This document shows positions 57,404 through 64,000 of a stretch of DNA of 64,000 bases, piece by piece. Both the position numbers and the translations under genes were made by a program. This DNA is from Agrobacterium salinitolerans (GTDB lineage Bacteria; Pseudomonadota; Alphaproteobacteria; Rhizobiales; Rhizobiaceae): positions 62,001 through 126,000 of the forward strand of contig NZ_MRDH01000037.1 of assembly GCF_002008225.1 (NCBI RefSeq). The letters are read 5' to 3'. The number at the start of each line of letters is the position of its first letter. Position 1 is the stretch's first letter. The notes beneath the pieces were generated by a model. It was not told where the DNA came from. It did no database searches and saw only the letters and a program-made list of their open reading frames with translations.

Positions 57404-57904
57404 TTACTTCATTTCTCTGGTGATCGCGGCAATGCTGCCCTTGATCAGACGGTGTGCGCTGGCCACGGATACGCCAAGGTGACGCGCAATCTCCTCCATA
57501 TTGTAACCACCGAATCTGTGCATTTCCAACGCCACTCTTGCCTGAACCGGCAGGCCGGCCAAAACAGTCCGCATCTGGCGGACTTCATCGCAGAAAAGGG
57601 CGTGTTCCTCCGGCGTGCCATTGTCCTGCGGCACACCCCAGAACGGCGTATCGTCCGGCCGTTCGCGAATGTCCTGGCGGCTGCGCCGGCGATTGTCGAG
57701 GGCAAGATTGCGAACGATACGAAAGAGATAGGATTTGAGATTGGCGGGATTACCGGAGGCCTCGGGAACGAATTTCAGGAACGCTTCCTGAACCACGTCC
57801 TCCGCATCCGCCCGCGACCCCAATATGACGGTGGCGTATTTGATCAGGTCGACCCTATGCGCGACGTAAGCGTTATAACGCTTGTCATCTTCCCGTATGC
57901 CCAT
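57404..57904 (-). CDS. ECF sigma factor, FecI type
   Basis: 166-residue sigma factor. Region 2 has RADAEDVVQEAFLKFV and SYLFRIVRNLALDNRRR; region 4 has LPVQARVALEMHRFGGYNME and HLGVSVASAHRLIKGSI. It should direct transcription of the receptor, and perhaps of its secreted partner and exporter, when the receptor signals through the FecR protein. It is the first gene of the leftward set; the gap to the FecR gene is 110 bases. An iron-box-like site lies about 120 bases upstream. Confidence 0.92.
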   Translation of the reverse strand: MGIREDDKRYNAYVAHRVDLIKYATVILGSRADAEDVVQEAFLKFVPEASGNPANLKSYLFRIVRNLALDNRRRSRQDIRERPDDTPFWGVPQDNGTPEEHALFCDEVRQMRTVLAGLPVQARVALEMHRFGGYNMEEIARHLGVSVASAHRLIKGSIAAITREMK

Positions 57905-58019
57905 GTCTCAACCGAGAGAAATTTGAGGGGATCGACGAAACCTGCCGTCCGCCGAGTGGCCGCGCAGTTTTGCCGTTCAAAGCTCTAGCATTCAAACCAT
58001 GGCTCGAACAGATATTTCA

Positions 58020-58034
58020 TGACTATTATCATCA
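58020..58034. promoter_or_regulatory. Iron-box-like palindrome before the sigma-factor gene
   Basis: TGA-CTATTATCA-TCA fits TGA-N9-TCA, about 115 bases upstream of the sigma-factor start, in the gap (57905-58094) between it and the end of the iron ABC operon. This would make production of the sigma factor iron-dependent, as for fecI-type genes. Same reservations as for the other sites. Confidence 0.42.
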
Positions 58035-58094
58035 AGAATTTGTGCAGGCCGCATCGAGCGGACCCGGCAGCAAGGGCGGCCGGGCTTTGACCTG

Positions 58095-58847
58095 TCAGAT
58101 GGCCCCGTCGACGATAACCATCGGCCTACCCTGCGAGCAGGGCTCGATACGCGCATCGATGCGATAGATATCGCGCAGCATCTCCGGGGTTATAACCGCC
58201 TCCGTGCTGCCGCTCACCACCATTTCACCGCGCGCGATCACCATCGTATTTTCGCAATAACGAAGTGCATGGTTGAGGTCATGCAGGGCGATCAGCACGA
58301 TCATGCCGGTCTTCTGCGCCAGATCGGTGACGAAACCCAGGACCTCGATCTGCCGGTGAAGATCGAGCGCAGAGGTCGGCTCGTCCATCAGCAGCACTTC
58401 CGGCTTGCGCGCCAGCGCTTGCGCCAGCGACACAAGCTGCCGCTGGCCCCCGGACAATTCGCCAAGCCCGCGGAAGGCCAGATCGTGGATTTTCAGCGCC
58501 TTGAGAATGGCGTCGATCTCGAACAGCTCATCGTCGTGAACCCGCCAGCCGCCGCCCTGCTTGGCGGAAAGAAGTATGGATTCATAGACCGTCAGCACGG
58601 CGTTGGCGCCGGTATCCTGCGGCATATAGCAGATGGCGCGGTTGCCGCGCGCCGTGTCCGACAATTCGACCAGACCCGGACCGGAAATCAGGCTGGCGAT
58701 GCGCTTGAAGAGCGTGGACTTGCCGGCCGCGTTCGGGCCGATCACGGCCGTAACACTGCCGCTTTGCAGCGTATCGATGCCAACCTTGGAGAGTACCGTG
58801 ATGCGCCCATAGGCGGCGCCGACATCTTTCAGTGCGAGCGCTACCAT
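58095..58847 (-). CDS. Iron-chelate-type ABC transporter ATPase
   Basis: 250-residue ATPase of the FecE/BtuD group. Walker A GPNAAGKSTLFKRI (residue 36 on), signature LSGGQRQLVSLAQAL, Walker [17 protein letters not shown] and switch LHDLNHALRY. It overlaps the permease gene by seven bases. It is the last gene of the operon that starts at 62274. The substrate could be a ferric chelate, heme or a cobalamin-like molecule; the family alone does not tell. Confidence 0.92.
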   Translation of the reverse strand: MVALALKDVGAAYGRITVLSKVGIDTLQSGSVTAVIGPNAAGKSTLFKRIASLISGPGLVELSDTARGNRAICYMPQDTGANAVLTVYESILLSAKQGGGWRVHDDELFEIDAILKALKIHDLAFRGLGELSGGQRQLVSLAQALARKPEVLLMDEPTSALDLHRQIEVLGFVTDLAQKTGMIVLIALHDLNHALRYCENTMVIARGEMVVSGSTEAVITPEMLRDIYRIDARIEPCSQGRPMVIVDGAI

Positions 58848-59908
58848 GCGCGTCTCCTGTTACCGAAAATGAGCGCGAAGAAGAATGGAACGCCGACAAG
58901 CGCCGTGATGACGCCGATCGGCAGGATCGCGCCGGGAATGAGGATTTTACTGATGACCGAGGTAGCCGACAGAAGCAGAGCCCCGCAGATGATAGAACCG
59001 GGCAGGAAGAAGCGTTGGTCCTCACCGACAACCATGCGGGCGATATGCGGACCGACCAGCCCGACGAAGCCGATGGTGCCGACAAAAGAAACAGGAATCG
59101 CCGCCAGAAGACTGACCGTCAGCATGGTCGACAACCGCAGACGGCGCACATTGATGCCCATGCTGGCCGCCTTGTCATCGCCGAGCCTCAGCGCCGTCAA
59201 CGCCCAGGCATTGCGCATGAACAGCGGCACGGTGACGAGGAGAATGGCGCCGGTGATGTAAACCTTTTCCCAAGTCGCTTTCGTAAGGCTGCCCATTGTC
59301 CAAAACACGACGGCAGCGAGCGCCTGTTCGGACGCCAGATATTCGAGCAGGGACAGCGCCGCATTAAAGGTGAAAACCAGCGCGATGCCGAGCAGAACGA
59401 TGGTTTCCACCGTTACGCCGCGCATCGTTGAGGCGAAATGAATGAAGAGAGCCGCAATCATCGCCATAATGAAGGCGTTGATGGGCACCATATACTGCAC
59501 GGCTCCCGGAAAGATCGCCACGCCGCCGACAAGCGCCAACGCCGCGCCGAAGCTTGCGGCGGCGGAAATGCCGAGTGTGAAAGGGCTTGCAAGCGGGTTG
59601 GACAGAATTGTCTGCATTTGTGCGCCGGCAACAGAAAGCGACGCTCCGACGGTAACCGCCATCAGCGCGATCGGCATGCGAATGTCCCAGATCACCACCC
59701 GAAGCTGGTTACCGACCGCCGCCGGGTCGGCAACGGTCGCCAGAACCTCTGATAGCGTGTAGCGGGCCGGGCCGAGCGCCATGTCTGCGGCCAGGCTGAA
59801 GCACAGCGCGATAAAAAGTCCGAAAAGGATAATGATCCTGCGCGCGGCAAGAGCGCGATATTGATCGCGCCCACTCATGCCAACTGCGCTTTCATTCAGC
59901 GACGTCAT
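58841..59908 (-). CDS. Iron-chelate-type ABC transporter permease (FecCD)
   Basis: 355-residue permease with about nine or ten membrane segments. Landmarks of the family are LRVVIWDIRMPIALMAVTVG (normally RLPR), LSVAGAQMQTILSNPLASPF, FTLGISAAASFGAALALVGG and VGLVGPHIARMVVGEDQRF near the end. It overlaps the binding-protein gene by four bases (ATGA) and the ATPase gene by seven. It works as a homodimer. Confidence 0.92.
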   Translation of the reverse strand: MTSLNESAVGMSGRDQYRALAARRIIILFGLFIALCFSLAADMALGPARYTLSEVLATVADPAAVGNQLRVVIWDIRMPIALMAVTVGASLSVAGAQMQTILSNPLASPFTLGISAAASFGAALALVGGVAIFPGAVQYMVPINAFIMAMIAALFIHFASTMRGVTVETIVLLGIALVFTFNAALSLLEYLASEQALAAVVFWTMGSLTKATWEKVYITGAILLVTVPLFMRNAWALTALRLGDDKAASMGINVRRLRLSTMLTVSLLAAIPVSFVGTIGFVGLVGPHIARMVVGEDQRFFLPGSIICGALLLSATSVISKILIPGAILPIGVITALVGVPFFFALIFGNRRRAW

Positions 59909-61044
59909 TGGTTCAAACCTTTGTCGAGCGAGGCGAAATAGCCCGGCTTGTAGGTGATGGGGAGGAATTTGCGGTGAAACTCCTCAAAATTCCTTTCCGG
60001 ATCGAGATCGGCGAAGAGATCGGGATGAAACCACTTGGCGAATTGCTGGATCGGGAAGAATTCGTAGGGCGCGCCATAGAACTGGTGCCAGACGGCATGG
60101 ACATTGCCTTCCTTCACGGCCTTCAACTCCGGAAACGGCGTGCGCTTCATCAGGTTGGCAAGTCTCTCACGGGAAAGAACCATATCCGCACCGCGTCCGA
60201 CCGGAACGAACTGGTTGATGTCGGATTCGGCTGCCCAGTTGGAGCCGGTGACGATGACCTGGTCCGGATCGGCAATCACGAGCTGTTCGGGATTGAGGTC
60301 GCCGAACGTCGTCTTGATGATGCCGTCGGCAATGTTTTGGCCGCCGGCGAGATCGACCATCGCGCCGAAATTGACCGGTCCGAAAGTGCGGCAGCAATTG
60401 TTTTCGCCGGAAATGCCGGGGGCGCGTTCAATGAAGACGTTCGGGCGTTTCAGGTCCTTGACGCTGGCGAGCCGGTCGGTCACGCGGGCGATTTCGGCGC
60501 GGCGATAGGCGATGAATTCCTTCGCACGCTCTTCGGCGCCGAACAGCTTGCCGAGAATTTCAACCGAGGCTTCGCTGTTCTTTTCAGGATCGATGCGGAA
60601 ATCGAGATAGATGACCTTGATACCGGCGGCGGCGGCCTTGTCTTCAAAACCGCTTTCCTTCGCGGACTTCTCAGCCTCCAGATTGAGGGTGATCACATCT
60701 GGCGAAAGGGTGATGGCGGTTTCGAGGCTGAAATCGCCCTGCGGCACATAGCCGAAACGCGGCAGTTTCTCGATCTGCGGAAAACGCTCGACATAAGCGG
60801 CATAGCTGTCGGGATCCTTCTTGAGAAGATCGTCACGCCAGCCGACGATGGTATCGAAGGTCTTGTCGCCCTTGAGCGCAGCGATCACATGCACCTGGCG
60901 GGCCTCACCGACGATGATGCGCTTGGCCGGCAGGTCCAGCTCGACCTTGCGCCCGGCGACGTCGGTAATCTCCCCGGCATGTGCCGTCATGGCGAGAAGG
61001 GAAAATGCCAGCACCGCAAGATGCCTGAGAGCGTTGAGCCGCAT
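59905..61044 (-). CDS. Iron-chelate-type ABC binding protein, copy 1
   Basis: 379-residue periplasmic protein of the FepB/BtuF fold, longer than the usual 300. The signal peptide ends MTAHA before GEITDVAGRKVELDLPAKRI. After the long linking helix there is an unusual pair of cysteines in ENNCCRTFGPVNFG (about residue 220), conserved in its neighbour as DDCCMSFGNENFG. It ends with ADLDPERNFEEFHRKFLPIT. It delivers the ligand to the FecCD-type permease. The Cys pair could bind metal or form a vicinal disulfide; no function is known to me. Confidence 0.9.
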   Translation of the reverse strand: MRLNALRHLAVLAFSLLAMTAHAGEITDVAGRKVELDLPAKRIIVGEARQVHVIAALKGDKTFDTIVGWRDDLLKKDPDSYAAYVERFPQIEKLPRFGYVPQGDFSLETAITLSPDVITLNLEAEKSAKESGFEDKAAAAGIKVIYLDFRIDPEKNSEASVEILGKLFGAEERAKEFIAYRRAEIARVTDRLASVKDLKRPNVFIERAPGISGENNCCRTFGPVNFGAMVDLAGGQNIADGIIKTTFGDLNPEQLVIADPDQVIVTGSNWAAESDINQFVPVGRGADMVLSRERLANLMKRTPFPELKAVKEGNVHAVWHQFYGAPYEFFPIQQFAKWFHPDLFADLDPERNFEEFHRKFLPITYKPGYFASLDKGLNQ

Positions 61045-61140
61045 GAGAAATCCTCACTGAGTTCCTAAGCAGAACGATGAAGCCGCAGCGCTGCGGCTTC
61101 ATCCATCGATCGGACGGCGCTCCCCTTCACCGTCCCTGAA

Positions 61141-62274
61141 TTACTTCCCGTCCTTCAGCGACACGAAGTAGCCGGGCTTGTAGTCAAGCGGCAGGAAGCG
61201 CGCATGCAGCTCCTTGAAGGTGGCCTCGGGGTCGAGGTCCTTGAAGAGATCCGGATGCAGCCATTTGGCAATTTCCTGAATGGCCACGAACTGATAGGGA
61301 TTGTTGTAGAACTGATGCCAGATGGCGTGGACATTGCCGTCCTTCACCGCCTGCACGCCGGTGAAAGCTGGACGCTTGGTCAGGTTTTCAAGCTTGCGAT
61401 GGGCTTCCTTCAGATCCGCGCCATAACCGACGCCGACCCAGTTGCCGCCCGGAACATAACCGTTCCAGTTGCCGCCGGTGATGATGATCTGTTCTGGATT
61501 GGAGGCGATGATCTGTTCCGGGTTGACGGTGCCGAAGGTGCCGGGAATGATGTCCTTGGCCATGTTGATGCCGCCGGCAAGCTCCACCATCTTGCCGAAA
61601 TTCTCGTTGCCGAAAGACATGCAGCAATCGTCGGAGTAACCGCCGGCGCGCTCCATGAACACGACGGGCTTCTTCGGATTGGCCTTTTCCAGCGTATCTG
61701 TGACCTTGGCGATGGAGTCGGCGCGGAACTTGATGAAGTCCTCGGCGATCTTTTCCTTGCCCGTCAGCTGGCCCATGAGGCGCATGCTCGGCTCGGTGTT
61801 TTCCATCGGCTTTTCGCGGAAGTCGACGTAGACCAGCGGAATGCCGACCTTGGCGAGCTTCTCGATATAGCCCGCTTCTTCGGTCGCCGTCTTGGCGTCG
61901 ATGTTCATCAGGATCACGTCAGGCTTCAGTGCGACAGCCTGTTCTATGTCGAAGGTGCCGTCTTTCATGCCGCCGAAAGTCGGCAGCTTGGCAATCTCAG
62001 GATATTTCGCGAGATAGGCTGCATAGGTTTCCGGGTCGGCTTTCGCCAGGTCGTCGCGCCAGCCAACGACGTGCTGGAAAGGATTTTCCTTGTCGAGCGC
62101 AGCCAGGAAATAGATCTGACGGCCTTCGCCGAGGATCACATGCGAAACGGGCACATTGACTTCGACATCGCGGCCCGTCACATCCTTGACGGTGACCTTT
62201 TCGGCGAAAGCCGGCCATGCGGCGGATACGAGAAGGCCAAGGGCAAGTGCCGCGGATTTGGCTGAAATGCGCAT
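61141..62274 (-). CDS. Iron-chelate-type ABC binding protein, copy 2
   Basis: 377-residue paralogue of the preceding protein and first gene of the operon. Signal peptide ending WPAFA before EKVTVKDVTGRDVEVNVP. It shares the Cys pair (DDCCMSFGNENFG) and the end TYKPGYF-type DYKPGYFVSLKDG. Similar spacing of all segments shows a tandem duplication, but the sequences are well diverged. The second copy may bind a different form of the same chelate or a different metal. The gap to copy 1 is 96 bases. Confidence 0.9.
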   Translation of the reverse strand: MRISAKSAALALGLLVSAAWPAFAEKVTVKDVTGRDVEVNVPVSHVILGEGRQIYFLAALDKENPFQHVVGWRDDLAKADPETYAAYLAKYPEIAKLPTFGGMKDGTFDIEQAVALKPDVILMNIDAKTATEEAGYIEKLAKVGIPLVYVDFREKPMENTEPSMRLMGQLTGKEKIAEDFIKFRADSIAKVTDTLEKANPKKPVVFMERAGGYSDDCCMSFGNENFGKMVELAGGINMAKDIIPGTFGTVNPEQIIASNPEQIIITGGNWNGYVPGGNWVGVGYGADLKEAHRKLENLTKRPAFTGVQAVKDGNVHAIWHQFYNNPYQFVAIQEIAKWLHPDLFKDLDPEATFKELHARFLPLDYKPGYFVSLKDGK

Positions 62275-62291
62275 CGGATATTGCTCTCCAG

Positions 62292-62337
62292 TGTTGACTG
62301 GCGCGGCTGTATTATTTTCTGACTGTACTAGTCAACA
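62292..62337. promoter_or_regulatory. Divergent promoter region with iron-box-like palindrome
   Basis: The 98-base gap between the binding-protein and methyltransferase genes holds TGACTGTACTAGTCA (62320-62334), a TGA-N9-TCA site whose arms TGACT and AGTCA are perfect inverted repeats. A larger inverted repeat, TGTTGACT and AGTCAACA (62292-62299, 62330-62337), overlaps it. The site lies about 45 bases from each gene start, where a repressor could control both. Confidence 0.5.
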
Positions 62338-62372
62338 TTTATGTTTTAGAGCCATTCTTAACTGACCGGTAT

Positions 62373-63212
62373 ATGAGTTTAAGGCCGATGATCGATACTA
62401 CCCAATATGGCAAGAACGACAGTCTGAGAGACGAAATCAAATCCTATTGGTCCGGCCGCGCCGCGACTTTCGACCTTTCCCCCGGACATGAAATTTTCTC
62501 CCAAGACGAGCGCGAGGCCTGGCACGCGCTTATCTTGAAACATCTCGGCCACGGAGAAGGCCGCAAGGCGCTCGATCTTGCCAGCGGCACCGGCGTCATC
62601 TCGCACCTGATGGACGATCTCGGTTTTCAGGTCACCGGTATGGACTGGTCGGAGACGATGCTGGGGCTTGCCCGGGAAAAGGCAAAAAGCCGTGGGCGCA
62701 GCATCCGCTTTTTTGTCGGCGATGCCGAAAATACGATGGAGCCGGATGAAAGCGCCGACGTCATCATCACCCGCCATCTGGTCTGGACGCTGGTGGACCC
62801 GCAGGCAAGCTTTGCCGAATGGTTCCGTGTTCTGAAACCCGGCGGGCGGCTTCTGATCGTCGACGGCGATTTCGTGAATACCGGCTGGCGCGAAAAGCTG
62901 GTGAAGAAACTGGCCACCGGCCTGGAGAGCATCGGCCTCGTCAAACCGGACCAGCCGCACAAGCCGGCGGACCCGGAAAATACCTTCAACAGCATTCTTT
63001 CCCGCGTTTATTTTTCGAAGGGCGCAAGGGCCGGCGATGTCGCGGCGCTGTTGCGTGCGGCTGGCTTCGAACCTGTTGCAATCGATCAGGAGCTTCAAGC
63101 CATTCACCGCGCCCAGGCGAAAAACTTCAGCCTGCTGAAAGGCATTCTGCGCGGGCTGCAGCACCGTTATGCGGTCTGCGCGGTGAAGCCGGGTGTTTCC
63201 GTAAAGGGGTGA
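62373..63212 (+). CDS. Class I SAM-dependent methyltransferase
   Basis: 279-residue methyltransferase. Motif I is ALDLASGTGVISHLMDDLG (about residues 70-88); the acidic end of beta 2 is GMDWSETMLGLA, then FFVGDAENTMEPDESADVII and the post-motif RVLKPGGRLLIVDGDF. These are the standard parts of small-molecule methyltransferases such as UbiE-like ones. It is divergent from the tandem-binding-protein iron ABC operon and shares its control region, so it may modify the chelator or ligand. ATG at 62373 has no clear ribosome-binding site; ATG at 62388 follows AAGG closely and is an alternative. Confidence 0.87.
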   Translation: MSLRPMIDTTQYGKNDSLRDEIKSYWSGRAATFDLSPGHEIFSQDEREAWHALILKHLGHGEGRKALDLASGTGVISHLMDDLGFQVTGMDWSETMLGLAREKAKSRGRSIRFFVGDAENTMEPDESADVIITRHLVWTLVDPQASFAEWFRVLKPGGRLLIVDGDFVNTGWREKLVKKLATGLESIGLVKPDQPHKPADPENTFNSILSRVYFSKGARAGDVAALLRAAGFEPVAIDQELQAIHRAQAKNFSLLKGILRGLQHRYAVCAVKPGVSVKG

Positions 63213-63224
63213 GGCGGTATCCCT

Positions 63225-63704
63225 TTATTTTTCCGCCTGCTCGAAGAGGTCCTCGAACCTTGGCTTTGCCCGGACGGGCACGTCCACAGTCCGGTAGCTC
63301 TGCGGCAGGGTGGCCTCGCCGACCTTGATCAGCATGACCATGCCCATGCCATAATGCGGCGAGCATTTGATGCCGTAAAAGCCCGGTTTTTCAAAGCCGG
63401 TCTCAAATTCGTCATTGATCCGGCTCTTGAAACCCTCGACACCTTCTGGAACCATGCCGTCAATGGTCGCGGCATTGTGGCTCTTGTGGGTCGGCACGAA
63501 GCGCACGCGGTCACCGGGGGCGATCTCGAGAAAATCGGGCTCGAACACCATCGGGCCTTTTTCGCCCCTGTTCATCATCTTCACCTCGAAGGTCTCGGCC
63601 AAAGCGTGAAGGGGAAACCCTGCGGCCGAAACGGCGATTGCGGCAGCGGCACAAAACCGTCTGGCCTTTGCAGCAGAGCTTGCGAACGTAATGACTGTCA
63701 TCAT
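63225..63704 (-). CDS. Pseudoazurin-like blue copper protein
   Basis: 159-residue cupredoxin with a long signal peptide ending HALA before ETFEVKMMNRGEKGPM. Copper ligands are His in HKSHNAATI, Cys in GIKCSPHYGMGM, the His that follows it and a Met in the same segment, the standard pseudoazurin set. It carries electrons in the periplasm, classically to nitrite or nitrous oxide reductases. Here it overlaps the ATPase gene at the window edge in ATGA, and no denitrification gene is adjacent. A role in metal uptake or redox release of the metal from a chelate is inference. Confidence 0.92.
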   Translation of the reverse strand: MMTVITFASSAAKARRFCAAAAIAVSAAGFPLHALAETFEVKMMNRGEKGPMVFEPDFLEIAPGDRVRFVPTHKSHNAATIDGMVPEGVEGFKSRINDEFETGFEKPGFYGIKCSPHYGMGMVMLIKVGEATLPQSYRTVDVPVRAKPRFEDLFEQAEK

Positions 63705-64000
63705 CGTGCCAATACTTTCCTTGCATGCTCGGCCCGCCCATGGGCCGGCAAAAAACGAATATGGGAAAAGCCCCCCTCATCCGTGGTGACCACGCACTCC
63801 ACCCCGAAGACGGCGGCTATTGTCGCCGGTGTCAGCACCTCGCGCGGCGGACCGACCGCGATCATCTCGCCCCGGTGCATGATGGCGACGCGGTCACAGA
63901 ACATGGCGGCGTGATTGAGGTCGTGCAGCGCCGCTACAACGGTCAGGCCTTGTCGGCGCACCAGATCGAGCAGGCCGATCTGGTGACCTATGTCGAGATG
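63701..64000 (-). CDS. Metal-chelate ABC transporter ATPase, C-terminal part
   Basis: The last 99 codons of an ATPase of the FecE/FepC/HmuV type, cut by the window end. Visible parts are the D-loop (HLDIGHQIGLLDLV), the switch in VVAALHDLNHAAMFCDRVAI and a C-terminal family tail (GPPREVLTPATIAAVFGV). The gene overlaps the pseudoazurin start by four bases, so both are in one operon that begins beyond the window. It is a second chelate-type transporter next to the one at 58-62 kb. Confidence 0.87.
   Translation of the reverse strand, partial: HLDIGHQIGLLDLVRRQGLTVVAALHDLNHAAMFCDRVAIMHRGEMIAVGPPREVLTPATIAAVFGVECVVTTDEGGFSHIRFLPAHGRAEHARKVLAR

Overview
The window looks like an accessory, catabolism-rich replicon region of a GC-rich alphaproteobacterium of the Agrobacterium/Rhizobium group. 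The evidence is the protein families: an aa3-oxidase subunit IV of the alphaproteobacterial type, TakP-type TRAP transport, a uronate-dehydrogenase-like enzyme, and many ABC uptake operons each paired with its own regulator. No rRNA, tRNA, CRISPR array, replication origin or intact mobile element was seen. The species assignment is inference.

Layout. 1-1.7 kb: the 5' part of a polyol-binding protein gene (SmoE/MtlE type) preceded by a SorC-type regulator. 1.8-2.3 kb: a decayed IS5-family transposase. 2.5-8.6 kb: a polar amino-acid-type ABC transporter followed by an MmgE/PrpD protein and an LLM flavin monooxygenase, apparently one operon for an unknown organic nutrient. 8.6-13 kb: a soluble dual-PAS chemoreceptor, a DadA-like oxidase, a small exported protein and an orphan oxidase subunit. 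13.2-16.9 kb: a TakP-type TRAP transporter with the permease and binding-protein genes convergent. 17.2-18 kb: a class-I glutamine amidotransferase-like hydrolase. 18-21.8 kb: a ribose/inositol-type ABC transporter. 21.9-22.6 kb: gene debris (LysR and peptide-permease remnants).

22.5-36.6 kb: a peptide-type ABC transporter (permeases, fused ATPase, binding protein) in one transcription direction with two HyuA-type hydantoinase/DUF917 pairs and an isoaspartyl peptidase, and a divergent LuxR/MalT-like regulator. This looks like uptake and breakdown of peptide- or hydantoin-like compounds. 36.6-49.3 kb: a ten-gene sugar operon (three Gfo/Idh dehydrogenases, a sugar ABC transporter, an IlvD/Edd sugar-acid dehydratase, a uronate-dehydrogenase-like enzyme, an RraA-like protein) with a divergent GntR regulator and SMP-30 lactonase. 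Together they can be read as a non-phosphorylative oxidative sugar pathway; the sugar is unknown.

49.3-58 kb: a Has-like system on the minus strand: ECF sigma factor, FecR anti-sigma, STN-domain TonB-dependent receptor, a secreted HasA-like protein, and the ABC and membrane-fusion parts of its type I exporter. The HasA-like protein contains no histidine and carries an RTX/serralysin-like C-terminal domain, so it is not a standard haemophore. 58-64 kb: an iron-chelate-type ABC operon with two paralogous binding proteins sharing a Cys-Cys motif, a divergent methyltransferase, a pseudoazurin and the end of another metal-chelate ATPase gene. TGA-N9-TCA palindromes of the RirA iron-box type lie in three intergenic regions of this iron section. 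The Has-like system and the double hydantoinase/DUF917 cluster are the best candidates for undescribed biology.
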